A DNA stretch of 64,000 nt from Flavobacterium defluvii (GCF_900129555.1 NZ_FQWC01000003.1:186001-250000), one strand, 5' to 3'. Positions 41,364 through 50,977 are shown, counted from the stretch's first letter. Made by a program: numbers and translations. Notes: generated by a model not told the origin, from the letters alone.

Positions 41364-44132
41364 ATGAAAAAAAAATTACCAAAAATTATTGTGACCACAA
41401 TTGTTCTTAGTTTTTCTTTTTCTGCATTTGCGCAGGTTCAAACCGACAAACGGGTAGAACAGAAAAGTGTTTCAGAAAATGGACAGCCAAATTTAATTAC
41501 GTTTAATGAACTTTCGACTTATAAAAGTTCAGAATCACAAAAGGTTTTTAAAGAACAATTAGGTTTAAAAGATTCTCAATCCTTCAAAAAAATCAGAACA
41601 GAATCGGACAAACAAGGTTACACGCATGAAAAATTTCAACTGTACGAACAGGGAATTAAAGTAGAATTTGCCAATTATACTTTACATTCAAAAGATGGAA
41701 AATTAGTTTCAATGAACGGTGAATATTACAACATCGAAAACGTGAAACTTTCTCCTGCACTTTCTGCGCAAGATGCTTTTAATAAGGCATTAAGCTACAC
41801 GCGCGCCACAGAATATCTTTGGGACAAACCACAAGATGCCGCCGAATTAGGATATGAAAAACCAAAAGGTGAATTGGTTTTACTTCCTGATATGGAACAG
41901 CAAGGTCAAAAAAGAGCAGGCGATAAAGTTCGTTTGGCTTATAAATTTGACATTTATGCTACAAAACCATTAAGCCGTGGTGACCTTTATATTGATGCTG
42001 AAACTGGAAAAGCATTGTTTTATAATGCTGCAATAAAACACCTGAACGATAATGTTCACGTGAGTAAAGCTTCAAATTCGGTTAAAAATGAAACAGCTTC
42101 AAAAGCAGCATTCGTAGCAGCAAACGCAGCAACTCGTTACAGCGGAACGCAGACTATTCAAACTACTTTAAGCGGATCATCTTATATTTTATCAGATACA
42201 TCTCGTGGTTTGGGAATTCAAACGTATAATTCTGCAAGAACTGCGACGTATCCAACAACAAACTTTACAGATGCTGATAATAACTGGACAGCGGCCGAAT
42301 ACAATAACACAAACAAAGACAATGGAGCACTGGATGCACATTGGGGCGCTGAAAAAACATACGACTATTGGTCATCTGTTCACGGAAGAAACAGTTTTGA
42401 TAATGCCGGAGCAAAAATTAAAAGTTATGTCCATTATAATTTAGTTGCAGCAGGATATTCTAGCAACAACAACGCCTTCTGGAACGGAAGTGTAATGACA
42501 TACGGTGACGGAACAGGAACTGGTGGATTTGACATTTTAACTTCACTAGATGTTGCCGGACATGAAATTGGCCATGCGGTTTGTACTTATACAGCAAATT
42601 TAGCTTACCAAAAAGAATCTGGAGCAATGAACGAAGCTTTCTCTGATATTTGGGCAGCTTGTATTGAATATCATTCAGCGCCAACAAAATCAATCTGGCT
42701 GGTTGGTGAAGATATCGAAAGAAGAAGCGGACACGTAGCTTTACGTTCAATGAGCGATCCAAATGCTGAAGGACAACCGGACACTTACGGAGGGACATAT
42801 TGGGTAAACGTAAATTGTACTCCAACAAATAGCAATGATCAATGTGGTGTACATACAAATTCTGGTGTTTTAAACCATTGGTTTTACATCTTATCAGTAG
42901 GTAAATCAGGAACTAATGATCTTGGAAATGCTTATAACGTAACAGGAATTACTATTGATAAAGCAGAAAAAATTGCTTTCCGTTTAGAAGATGCTTATTT
43001 GGGAGCAAACTCAACTTATGCAAATGCAAGAACATACGGAATACAATCGGCTATTGATTTATACGGAGCTGGTTCTGCAGAAGTTATAGCTACAACAAAT
43101 GCATTTTATGCAGTAGGAGTTGGAGCGGCATATTCTGGAGGAACAGATACAACTGCGCCATCTGCACCAACAGGTTTGGCAGCTTCCGGAACTACGGGAA
43201 CAACTACAAACTTAACATGGACAGCTTCTACAGATAATGTAGCGGTTACCGGTTATGATATTTACCAGGGAACAAGCTTTAAAGGTTCTTCTACTACAAC
43301 TTCTTATACTGTAACTGGATTAACGCCTTCAACTGCTTATACTTTTAGCGTAAAAGCCAAAGATGCAGCGGGGAATATTTCTGCTGCTAGTAATACAGTA
43401 AACGTAACCACTACAACAACGAGTGTAACATATTGTAATTCACAAGGAAACAGCGCTGCCGACGAAAGAATTGGTAAAGTTGTTTTTGGAACTATTAATA
43501 ATACTTCAACAGGAACAACTGGTTATGAAAACTATACTTCTATTTCGACAAATGCTGCCAGAGGAACGGCTTATACAATTACAATAACGCCAACCTGGAC
43601 TTCAACAACGTATAACGAAGGTTATGCAGTATTCATTGATTATAACCAAGATGGAGATTTCTCTGATTCTGGAGAAACGGTTTGGACAAAAACGGCATCA
43701 AAAACTACTCCGGTAACAGGAACAATTACAATTCCGTCAACTGCAGCTTTAGGAACAACAAGGTTAAGAGTTTCTATGAAATACAATGCGGTTCCAACAG
43801 CTTGTGAAACTTTCTCTTATGGGCAAGTTGAAGATTATACTATAAACATTACAGCTTCTGGAACAATCGATGGTGAAGAAATCGCAGCAGGATTAATCGA
43901 AACTACTGCACCAGTTGGTTTTGCATTATATCCAAATCCGGTTGAAAGCGAATTGAATGTTTCTCTTTCTGAAGAAAATTATTCATATAAAATCATAAAC
44001 GCATTAGGGCAGCAGCTGGGCTCAGGACAAGTTGCAGGTTCTATTGATGTAAGTAAATTAAGCACAGGAATTTATCTTATCGAATTAAATAACGGAGATA
44101 AAAAAATCGTGAAGAAATTTGCTAAAAAATAA
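41364..44132 (+). CDS. Secreted M4-family zinc metalloprotease with type IX sorting domain
   Basis: Extracellular thermolysin-like protease. Seen in order over 922 residues: signal peptide (FSFSFSAFAQ), FTP-type propeptide, M4 catalytic domain with HEIGH at residues 400-404 (zinc His400, His404, catalytic Glu401) and NEAFSD with zinc ligand Glu424, exactly thermolysin spacing. Then a fibronectin type III module (about 597-685; TTAPSAPTGLAASGT, ASTDNVAVTGYDIYQG), a GEVED-type domain (YAVFIDYNQDGDFSDSGE, then YGQVEDYT), and a C-terminal type A T9SS domain (ALYPNPVESELNVSL, then STGIYLIELNNGDKKIVKKF). It is exported by T9SS. Confidence 0.95.
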   Translation: MKKKLPKIIVTTIVLSFSFSAFAQVQTDKRVEQKSVSENGQPNLITFNELSTYKSSESQKVFKEQLGLKDSQSFKKIRTESDKQGYTHEKFQLYEQGIKVEFANYTLHSKDGKLVSMNGEYYNIENVKLSPALSAQDAFNKALSYTRATEYLWDKPQDAAELGYEKPKGELVLLPDMEQQGQKRAGDKVRLAYKFDIYATKPLSRGDLYIDAETGKALFYNAAIKHLNDNVHVSKASNSVKNETASKAAFVAANAATRYSGTQTIQTTLSGSSYILSDTSRGLGIQTYNSARTATYPTTNFTDADNNWTAAEYNNTNKDNGALDAHWGAEKTYDYWSSVHGRNSFDNAGAKIKSYVHYNLVAAGYSSNNNAFWNGSVMTYGDGTGTGGFDILTSLDVAGHEIGHAVCTYTANLAYQKESGAMNEAFSDIWAACIEYHSAPTKSIWLVGEDIERRSGHVALRSMSDPNAEGQPDTYGGTYWVNVNCTPTNSNDQCGVHTNSGVLNHWFYILSVGKSGTNDLGNAYNVTGITIDKAEKIAFRLEDAYLGANSTYANARTYGIQSAIDLYGAGSAEVIATTNAFYAVGVGAAYSGGTDTTAPSAPTGLAASGTTGTTTNLTWTASTDNVAVTGYDIYQGTSFKGSSTTTSYTVTGLTPSTAYTFSVKAKDAAGNISAASNTVNVTTTTTSVTYCNSQGNSAADERIGKVVFGTINNTSTGTTGYENYTSISTNAARGTAYTITITPTWTSTTYNEGYAVFIDYNQDGDFSDSGETVWTKTASKTTPVTGTITIPSTAALGTTRLRVSMKYNAVPTACETFSYGQVEDYTINITASGTIDGEEIAAGLIETTAPVGFALYPNPVESELNVSLSEENYSYKIINALGQQLGSGQVAGSIDVSKLSTGIYLIELNNGDKKIVKKFAKK

Positions 44133-44159
44133 GAGAATTGAATTAGTTAGTTAAAATAG

Positions 44160-44190
44160 AAAAGCCTCGCAATTTGCGGGGCTTTTTTTG
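44160..44190 (+). terminator. Terminator after the protease gene
   Basis: AAAGCCtCGCA and TGCGgGGCTTT arms followed by seven T residues, 28 bases after the stop. Confidence 0.8.
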
Positions 44191-44195
44191 TTTTT

Positions 44196-44294
44196 AACCA
44201 CAAAATATTTTTTAACGCAAAGAGCGCTAAGATTTCTCGCAAAGTTCACCAAAGTTTTTTTAATCTCGCAAAGTCGCGGAGCCGCAAAGTTTTT
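44196..44294. repeat. Octamer-family repeat, left outer arm of a nested dyad
   Basis: Contains TCGCAAAG TCGCGGAG CCGCAAAG in 8-base steps. Positions 44260-44291 are a perfect 32-base inverted copy of 44440-44471. Confidence 0.9.
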
Positions 44295-44302
44295 ATTAAT
44301 TG

Positions 44303-44422
44303 CCTCCTGCTTTAGCTGGAGGAAGTATAATTTATACACAAAAGGGCTTTAGCCAAACGATTATGTTTGGCTAAAGCCCTTTTCCCTTTCATTACTTTTT
44401 CATCCAGCTAAAGCTGGACGTT
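44303..44422. repeat. Palindromic element, family 3, copy 2
   Basis: CCTCCTGCTTTAGCTGGAGG, a perfect 18-base-arm hairpin (44341-44358 with 44365-44382, GGGCTTTAGCC core), and TCCAGCTAAAGCTGGA. Same order as 15412-15540. Confidence 0.9.
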
Positions 44423-44439
44423 ATTGAATCTAAACAATG

Positions 44440-44538
44440 AACTTTGCGGCTCCGCGACTTTGCGAGATTAAATCACCCACAAAGAAAAATAACTCTGCTA
44501 ACTTTGCGAGAAACCTCAGTGCCCTTTGCGGTTAAAAT
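44440..44538. repeat. Octamer-family repeat, right outer arm of a nested dyad
   Basis: ACTTTGCG GCTCCGCG ACTTTGCG in phase, then degenerate units to CCCTTTGCGG. Together with 44196-44294 it encloses the family 3 element between two convergent genes. Confidence 0.9.
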
Positions 44539-44540
44539 GC

Positions 44541-47195
44541 CTACAAAGAAAAACTCATTCTTCCGAAGTAATAAGCCCCCGTAGTTCCCATTTGAACCGG
44601 TGCATATTTGAATACTCCGTAATAACTGTTTTCATAGATTTGTTTATCCGGGAAAACATCAAATAAGTTATTAGCGCCTAAGGCAAACTGAACTCTAGGC
44701 GTTATTTTATAAGCAATTGTCAAATCGGTAACTACTTTTCCGTTATGTCTTTGAATGCCGCCAAAAGGGAAACCATCTCGAATAACTTCACCAAAATAAG
44801 TATTTCTCAATAAAAAGTTCCATTTATCAATACTGTAATTAACAGCAAAAGTTCCTTTGTGTTTAGGAGTATTCGATTCGATTAGACTTCTTTCCTGCGG
44901 TCCGTAATAAACATCTTCCTGACCAACAAAAATGGCCGGAATATTGTTTAACTGATTATCAACCTGATTGTTGTTGTAATTGTATAATAAAGAAAGATTC
45001 AATTTACCACGTCCGGCATTTAAATCATAATCGATAACAACGTCAAGACCATCTGTAGTAGTATTAATTGCATTAGTAAAGAAACGTCCCGTTTGAGCCC
45101 CATATTGAGCAAATAAATTACGAAGTTCAGGAACAGGATCTCCATAAGCATCGTTTCCTAAATTTCCGGTCAAAATGATTCGGTTATCAATTCGAATATG
45201 ATAATAATCTGCAGTTATATGCAAATTTTTTGTTGGAGAAAAAACAACTCCAAAACTGTAATTTCTAGACGTTTCTTCTTTTAATTTCGGAATTCCGAGT
45301 TGTTTTGCTACGTCGCTGTCATTTCTAAAAATACCCGAATTCAGAAGTTCACCATCAACAACATCTGTTGCGATATTATTGAAATATTGCTGATGCAATG
45401 AAGGCGCTCTAAAACCAGAACTAATCGCGCCGCGCACAAAAAGATTATTCAGGATTTTATATCTCAAAGATAATTTCCCGTTTATAGTATTTCCAAAATC
45501 GGTATAATCTTCATAACGACCCGCAATTCCAACTAAAAACTTATCAGTAATATCCGCTTCAACATCAGCATAAACACCAACGCTGTTTCTGTCTTCATTA
45601 ACTTGATTTAGAGGAGAAAATCCTGGAAAAGACTGCGCGCCGCCATCAATATAAGAAGCTTCTTCGCCGGGAACAATTTTATATTTTTCATATCGATATT
45701 CGGCACCAAAAGCAACATTCAATCCGCTGAAAATATCTTTATACAATCTTGAAATGTCAGCATTTACCGTATTTTGAAGAAAAGAATGATTTCCGGCTTT
45801 AAATTCTGTCGGACTGGCATCTCCCAGAGAAAAGTTGTTTGTGTTTGAAACATCATAAACAAATTTATTTTCTCCAATTGTATTACTCAAATCCAGTTTC
45901 CATTCGCCAAATTTGAATTTGAAACCAAATGAAGAAGAAAGATCCGTAACAACTGAATTCAATTCAGGTTGAAATCCGAAAGGAAAAATAGAAGTTACAA
46001 CACTTTCTGTTTCACTTGGTAAACGTCTAAAACCGTAACCTGTTCCTTTTCTGTGGCTCACACCTCCGGAAGCATAAAATTCGATTTGTTCGTTTAACGG
46101 AATCGAAGCATTAAAGAAACCCTGAATATTCTGGATTTTTGCGTCACCAATCTGGAAATTAAAATCATCACGTTTCAAACCGTTTTGAGCCAAAAGATTA
46201 TCATCAATCTGACGTGATTGCGCCGGATCATCAGCAAAATCGTAAGCAAAGAAATTGCCTTCTGCCGATTGATCAAAAATAATCAGGTTATGATTTTGAG
46301 AACGATTTGTTTTCTGACGGTCATTAAATTCTGCCGAAAGATTTATAAAGCCGCCTTTATTGCCAATTTTTGTTCCGTAATTTAAATTCAAATTTGTTGT
46401 TTGACCGTCATTTCTTGAAGTCGAACCATAAGTGGCATTTGCTTCTAAACCTGTGTTGTCTTTTAAAACCAAGTTTATAACACCAGCAATCGCATCAGAT
46501 CCATATTGTGCAGCTGCACCATCGCGTAAAACTTCAATTCTTTTAATTGCCGAAGCTGGAATTGCGCTTAAATCAGTTCCAACCGAACCATTTCCAACCG
46601 TGTTTTGATAATTTACCAAAGAAGTTGTGTGTCTTCTTTTTCCGTTAATCAAAACCAAAACCTGATCCGGACCCAAACCTCTCAAAGAAGCCGGATCAAT
46701 ATGTTCCGTCCCGTCTGCCGAAGATTGTCGGTTTGAATTGAAAGACGGAATCAAATACGTTAAAATGTCATTTGTTGTGGTTTGCGGTGTTGTGTTTCTA
46801 ATTTTAGCCAGATTTACAACATCAACAGGAACGGCGGTTTCGAGTTTAGATTTCTTTGGGTTTCGGTTTCCAACAACTACAATTTCATCTAAATTATTAT
46901 TTTCTAAAATCAATTGAACATCCACAAAATGATCTTTTGCCACTATTTCTTTGGTTTGATAGCCAAATAACGATACGATAAGTGTTGGTGAATTTGTGAC
47001 TGCCGAAATTTTGAATTTTCCCAAAGCATCACTTGTTGCCGTAGTTTGAGTTCCTTTTACAAGAATAGCAGCAAACTCTAACGGAATTCCGGTTTCAGTT
47101 GTGATTGTTCCGCTGATTTCGTGATTTTGGGCAAAAAACAAACTGCTCGACAAAGTGAGAACGAGTGTTATAATAAGTTTTAATTTTTTTCTCAT
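44541..47195 (-). CDS. TonB-dependent outer-membrane receptor
   Basis: Seen: 884 residues, signal peptide (LVLTLSSSLFFAQ), carboxypeptidase-like domain (ISGTITTETGIPLEFAAILV), plug domain with TTTNDILTYLIPSFNSNRQS, DPASLRGLGPDQVLVLINGK and IKRIEVLRDGAAAQYGSDAIAG, and a long barrel ending YYFGRMSFSL. It has the features of siderophore or vitamin receptors. The RGLGPDQVLVLINGKRRH form is common in receptors of unknown substrate. No SusD partner adjoins it, so glycan import is unlikely. Its terminator was not clear; it converges on the protease gene across a repeat-filled gap. Confidence 0.93.
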   Translation of the reverse strand: MRKKLKLIITLVLTLSSSLFFAQNHEISGTITTETGIPLEFAAILVKGTQTTATSDALGKFKISAVTNSPTLIVSLFGYQTKEIVAKDHFVDVQLILENNNLDEIVVVGNRNPKKSKLETAVPVDVVNLAKIRNTTPQTTTNDILTYLIPSFNSNRQSSADGTEHIDPASLRGLGPDQVLVLINGKRRHTTSLVNYQNTVGNGSVGTDLSAIPASAIKRIEVLRDGAAAQYGSDAIAGVINLVLKDNTGLEANATYGSTSRNDGQTTNLNLNYGTKIGNKGGFINLSAEFNDRQKTNRSQNHNLIIFDQSAEGNFFAYDFADDPAQSRQIDDNLLAQNGLKRDDFNFQIGDAKIQNIQGFFNASIPLNEQIEFYASGGVSHRKGTGYGFRRLPSETESVVTSIFPFGFQPELNSVVTDLSSSFGFKFKFGEWKLDLSNTIGENKFVYDVSNTNNFSLGDASPTEFKAGNHSFLQNTVNADISRLYKDIFSGLNVAFGAEYRYEKYKIVPGEEASYIDGGAQSFPGFSPLNQVNEDRNSVGVYADVEADITDKFLVGIAGRYEDYTDFGNTINGKLSLRYKILNNLFVRGAISSGFRAPSLHQQYFNNIATDVVDGELLNSGIFRNDSDVAKQLGIPKLKEETSRNYSFGVVFSPTKNLHITADYYHIRIDNRIILTGNLGNDAYGDPVPELRNLFAQYGAQTGRFFTNAINTTTDGLDVVIDYDLNAGRGKLNLSLLYNYNNNQVDNQLNNIPAIFVGQEDVYYGPQERSLIESNTPKHKGTFAVNYSIDKWNFLLRNTYFGEVIRDGFPFGGIQRHNGKVVTDLTIAYKITPRVQFALGANNLFDVFPDKQIYENSYYGVFKYAPVQMGTTGAYYFGRMSFSL

Positions 47196-47357
47196 AATAA
47201 AAATGGTTTTTTGTACTAAAAGTATTGGAGAGATTATTTTCCTATTATTTATATAGGATAAAGAATAAAATGCAAATGTAATTGTAAAAAACTAAAATCA
47301 ATTTATAAAATCTTGTTTTTTGTAAATTCATTATATGATTTTTTGATTTTAATGAAA

Positions 47358-47365
47358 TATCTTTG
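47358..47365 (+). promoter_or_regulatory. Putative -7 element for the gene at 47388
   Basis: TATCTTTG fits TAnnTTTG 23 bases before ATG 47388 and lies inside the in-frame upstream extension, supporting that start. Confidence 0.55.
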
Positions 47366-47387
47366 CATAAATTTAAAAATAGAAAAA

Positions 47388-48275
47388 ATGAAATTAAGAG
47401 TACTACTTTTTTTGTTAGCAATTACATTTAATGGTTTTTCGCAAAATAATGTATTGGTTTTTCAATCTGATTTTGGTTTGAAAGATGGAGCGGTTTCTGC
47501 TATGAAAGGAGTTGCAATGGGTGTTTCAACCGATTTGAAAATATTTGATTTAACACACGAAATTCCGGCTTTTAATATTTGGGAAGCAGCTTATCGTTTA
47601 TCACAAACGGCTCAATATTATCCAACGGGAACTGTTTTTGTTTCAGTTTGTGATCCGGGAGTAGGTACGTCAAGACATTCGGTAGTTTTATTGACAAAAT
47701 CGGGTCATTATTTTGTAACGCCGGATAACGGAACTTTAACTTTAATAGCAGAACAATTAGGAATTCAGGAAGTTCGTGAAATCGATGAGGTTAAAAACCG
47801 TCGTCAAAACTCCAATGAATCGTATACGTTTCACGGACGTGATGTGTATGCTTTTACAGGCGCGCGTTTAGCATCAAAAACAATTACTTTTGAAGAAGTT
47901 GGGCCAAAACTGCCAAGTGAAGTGGTTAAAATTGATTACCAAAAACCAGTTTTTGAAAACGGAGTTATCAAAGGTGGAATTCCAATTCTGGATATTCAAT
48001 ACGGAAATGTTTGGACAAATATTGATAAAAAGACGTTTGCTAATCTTGGTTTAAAAGCGGGTGACTTCGTTAAAATTCAGATTTTCAACGGAACTAAAAA
48101 AGTATATGACGGAAAATTAAAACTGGTAAATACTTTTGGAGAAGTTCCTGTAGGAACGGATGTTACGTATTTCAACAGTCTTTTGAATTTTTCATTAGCC
48201 GTAAATCAGGGGAGTTTCTCAGCTAAATATAAAATTTACAGCGGTGCTGACTGGACAATTCAGTTAAGCAAATAA
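47388..48275 (+). CDS. SAM hydroxide adenosyltransferase family protein with signal peptide
   Basis: Family members split S-adenosylmethionine into adenosine and methionine with hydroxide; relatives are fluorinase and chlorinase. Seen: 295 residues, hydrophobic signal peptide (LLFLLAITFNGFSQ), then VFQSDFGLKDGAVSAMKG with the conserved Asp, DLTHEIPAFNIWEAAYRL, VFVSVCDPGVGTSRHSVVL, TPDNGTLTLIAEQLG and FHGRDVYAFTGARLA. All are family signatures. Upstream in-frame ATGs lie at 47352 and earlier, but the promoter at 47358 favours 47388. Export is unusual, because SAM is cytosolic. Confidence 0.9.
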   Translation: MKLRVLLFLLAITFNGFSQNNVLVFQSDFGLKDGAVSAMKGVAMGVSTDLKIFDLTHEIPAFNIWEAAYRLSQTAQYYPTGTVFVSVCDPGVGTSRHSVVLLTKSGHYFVTPDNGTLTLIAEQLGIQEVREIDEVKNRRQNSNESYTFHGRDVYAFTGARLASKTITFEEVGPKLPSEVVKIDYQKPVFENGVIKGGIPILDIQYGNVWTNIDKKTFANLGLKAGDFVKIQIFNGTKKVYDGKLKLVNTFGEVPVGTDVTYFNSLLNFSLAVNQGSFSAKYKIYSGADWTIQLSK

Positions 48276-48294
48276 TGTTGTTATACATAAAAAG

Positions 48295-48322
48295 AAAAAC
48301 CGCTCAATTGAGCGGTTTTTTT
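48295..48322. terminator. Bidirectional-looking terminator
   Basis: A perfect palindrome with AAAAACCGCTCAA arms and a T run, between the convergent genes ending at 48275 and 48348. Confidence 0.92.
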
Positions 48323-48347
48323 ATAAAACTTTGCGAGATAAATTCTC

Positions 48348-48875
48348 TTATAAATTAAAAGAAGCTCCTAAACTAAAAGTAGCCTGATTGTTTAAATGAT
48401 CGAACATATCGTTATTGTCGCTGTATTTTGCAATAGGGAAACCAATTTCTGTAAAAACACCAAATCCGTCAGTAAAAAAGTAACGTCCTCCGATGTGTCC
48501 TCCAAAGTTTTTTAAACCTAAGCTTAAACCTGGATAAACATCTAACTGCTCAACACCAATAACACTGCTTAAATTAGCATTGATTCTTGCTTTTGCATCA
48601 AAACGATCTTTAAATTCCGGCTTGTAATCGCTGTAGTAAGTTGGGCCTCCGTGGTAGTAACCATTAAAATTGTCTACTCCAAGTAAGTAAGTAGAAACAA
48701 ATCCGAAAGAGAAATTTTCTCCTAAACCAAAGTCGATAGAACCTTGAATTCCTGATCCTCCATCTTGTAGATTAGCACCTACGTTTACTTTCATATCGCC
48801 TTTTCCGCTAAAAGCTTTTTGCGCATGAATAAATCCAAACGATACTAAAAACAATAATGTGATAACTTTTTTCAT
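48348..48875 (-). CDS. Small outer-membrane beta-barrel-like protein
   Basis: Seen: 175 residues, signal peptide (VITLLFLVSFGFIHAQ), alternating hydrophobic strands rich in Gly and aromatic residues (GSIDFGLGENFSFGFVSTYLLG, split over about residues 45-66, and LKNFGGHIGGRYFFTDGFGVFTEIG) and a C-terminal FSLGASFNL ending in an aromatic-leucine pair typical of barrels. Probably an eight-stranded OmpW/OmpA-like barrel. I cannot assign a specific function. Single gene. Confidence 0.75.
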   Translation of the reverse strand: MKKVITLLFLVSFGFIHAQKAFSGKGDMKVNVGANLQDGGSGIQGSIDFGLGENFSFGFVSTYLLGVDNFNGYYHGGPTYYSDYKPEFKDRFDAKARINANLSSVIGVEQLDVYPGLSLGLKNFGGHIGGRYFFTDGFGVFTEIGFPIAKYSDNNDMFDHLNNQATFSLGASFNL

Positions 48876-48924
48876 AAACTTAAATATTAATTATTTTGCT
48901 GTGCAAATATTAAATTTTTATATA

Positions 48925-49659
48925 TCAATTCCTACCTTTTTCGTTAGAATACAATTCATTTAACGGTTCGCTCTGCCAGAATTCTTTTGTATCGATGTTC
49001 ATAATCGTTAGAGGGCCTTTAAAAGCAGCTCCGGTATCGACATTCCAAACGCAGGCTTTATTTATTGGCACCGTTTCTCCAATTCTGGTAACAGGCGTGT
49101 GACCAATATATATCTCTTTGTAAACCGTAAAACGTTTTGGATAATATAAATCATCAGGTTTTAAATTTGGGTCTAATGCTAATGCTGATTCCCAAAGTGT
49201 TCTGTCCCAATAGAATAATTTTGGAAAATATTCCCATACTACACCATTTAGATTCGTGAATCCCGCATGAACAAAAAGTCGGTTTTCATCATCGAGATAA
49301 TAATCCTTCAGCGATTCAAAAAAAGCAATATGATCTTTTTTTCTTTCTGGTGAAATTTTAGAATATCCTTCAACAGTAGCTCTTCCGCCATGTTTGTACC
49401 ACATTTCTTCATCAAAATCTTCATGTCTGTTTTCAAGCCAGTCCAACGCCAGCTGATCATGATTTCCTCTGATGAAAATACAATTTTGTGTTTTTTTAAA
49501 TTCTATAAGAAAGTCTATAACTTCTGCCGACTGACTCCAGCCATCAACATAATCGCCTAAAAATATAATAGTATCTTGTGTAGTAACTTCGGCTCTTTTC
49601 AAGACTTGTTCAAGTGCGAGTAATCCTCCGTGTATGTCGCCTATAACAAATGTTCGCAT
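48925..49659 (-). CDS. Metallophosphoesterase (serine/threonine phosphatase type)
   Basis: Seen: 244 residues with the calcineurin-like motifs GDIHGG (residues 7-12), GDYVDGW (about 36-42), RGNHDQLALDW (about 64-74) and a late GHTPVTR plus NVDTGAAF. These supply the two-metal site. Bacterial relatives dephosphorylate phosphoproteins or diadenosine polyphosphates, so the substrate cannot be told. Cytosolic. Divergent from dinB with a 140-base gap. Confidence 0.9.
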   Translation of the reverse strand: MRTFVIGDIHGGLLALEQVLKRAEVTTQDTIIFLGDYVDGWSQSAEVIDFLIEFKKTQNCIFIRGNHDQLALDWLENRHEDFDEEMWYKHGGRATVEGYSKISPERKKDHIAFFESLKDYYLDDENRLFVHAGFTNLNGVVWEYFPKLFYWDRTLWESALALDPNLKPDDLYYPKRFTVYKEIYIGHTPVTRIGETVPINKACVWNVDTGAAFKGPLTIMNIDTKEFWQSEPLNELYSNEKGRN

Positions 49660-49786
49660 TTTTAAATATTTCGGTAGTAACTACAAAAATAATTAAAATG
49701 ATTTGTTTGGGATCATTTACTTGTTAATCTTTCAAAATTGATACTATTTATAACTATTTCAAGCGTTTTTTTACTGCTTTACTTTT

Positions 49787-49794
49787 TAAATTTG
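49787..49794 (+). promoter_or_regulatory. Putative dinB -7 element next to the start codon
   Basis: TAAATTTG fits TAnnTTTG and ends only five bases before the dinB ATG, suggesting a very short or absent leader. Confidence 0.45.
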
Positions 49795-49799
49795 CAAAA

Positions 49800-50882
49800 A
49801 TGTCAGATGCGCCAACATATCGCAAAATAATTCATATTGATATGGATGCTTTTTATGCTTCGGTAGAGCAGATGGATAATCCTGCTTTACGCGGAAAACC
49901 TGTTGCAGTTGGCGGATCAGAAAATAGAGGAGTAGTTTCGGCGGCAAGTTACGAGGCTAGGAAATTTGGTGTGCGAAGTGCCATAAGCGGTGTTTTGGCC
50001 AAAAAATACTGTCCTGAAATTATTTTTGTCCGGCCGAGATTTGATCGGTATAAAGAAATTTCATCCAAAATTCATAAAATCTTTCATGATTATACAGATT
50101 TGGTAGAACCGCTTTCGCTTGATGAAGCGTATCTTGATGTTACTCAAAATAAAAAAGGAAATCCAAGCGCAAGTTTATTGGCACAGGAAATTAGAAACCG
50201 TATTTTAAATGAAGTAGGACTTACGGCTTCAGCTGGAATTTCGATTAACAAATTTGTGGCCAAAATTGCCAGCGATTTCAATAAACCCAACGGGCAGAAA
50301 ACCGTAAATCCTGATGAAATAGTACCTTTTCTGGAAGAACTGCCAATACGAAAGTTTTATGGGGTTGGAAAGGTCACGACCGAAAAAATGTATCAGCTGG
50401 GCATTTTTACAGGTTTAGATCTCAAAAGTAAATCATTAGAATTTCTTGAAAAGCACTTCGGTAAATCCGGGGCTTTTTACTATAAAGTTGTTCGCGGAAT
50501 TCATAACAGCGAAGTAAAGCCATTCCGAATTACAAAATCTGTAGCGGCAGAACATACTTTTGATGTTAATTTATCTTCAGAGATCTTTATGCTTGAACAG
50601 CTCGAAAGAATTGCTGTATCGTTGGAAAAACGATTAAAAAAGCATAAAATTTCTGGTAAAACAGTTACACTCAAAATTAAATACAGCGATTTTACGCAGC
50701 AAACCAGAAGTAAAACCCTGCCTTATTTTATTTCAGATAAAAGCTTGATTATGGAAGTGGTAGAAGAACTGTTGTATCAGGAAAAAATGAAAGATTCTGT
50801 CCGGCTGCTCGGAATTTCACTCAATAATCTGAATAATGAAGTGAAAAAAGCCGTTGTAGTACAGTTAAAGTTTGAATTTTAA
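49800..50882 (+). CDS. dinB: DNA polymerase IV (Y family)
   Basis: Translesion polymerase. Seen: 360 residues with the catalytic IHIDMDAFYASVEQ (first acidic ligand), RGVVSAASYEARKFGVRSA, LSLDEAYLDVT (paired acidic residues), a helix-hairpin-helix region near IRKFYGVGKVTTEKM and a little-finger domain starting near KSVAAEHTF. The C-terminus ends VVQLKFEF. A clear beta-clamp motif (QLxLF type) is not seen; QLKFEF could be its degenerate form. Monocistronic. Confidence 0.95.
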   Translation: MSDAPTYRKIIHIDMDAFYASVEQMDNPALRGKPVAVGGSENRGVVSAASYEARKFGVRSAISGVLAKKYCPEIIFVRPRFDRYKEISSKIHKIFHDYTDLVEPLSLDEAYLDVTQNKKGNPSASLLAQEIRNRILNEVGLTASAGISINKFVAKIASDFNKPNGQKTVNPDEIVPFLEELPIRKFYGVGKVTTEKMYQLGIFTGLDLKSKSLEFLEKHFGKSGAFYYKVVRGIHNSEVKPFRITKSVAAEHTFDVNLSSEIFMLEQLERIAVSLEKRLKKHKISGKTVTLKIKYSDFTQQTRSKTLPYFISDKSLIMEVVEELLYQEKMKDSVRLLGISLNNLNNEVKKAVVVQLKFEF

Positions 50883-50977
50883 TTTTAGTAAAATTTTACT
50901 AAATGAGGTTTTCCCGTAATTTATTTTGTAACTTTAATTATAACTTTGAGAGAAATGATTTCTAATATTCATTTAAA

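Noticed and set aside
42460..42858. 132-codon antisense ORF inside the M4 protease gene
   Set aside because: It lies opposite the zinc-site region of a clearly functional gene and has no family pattern. Shadow frame.
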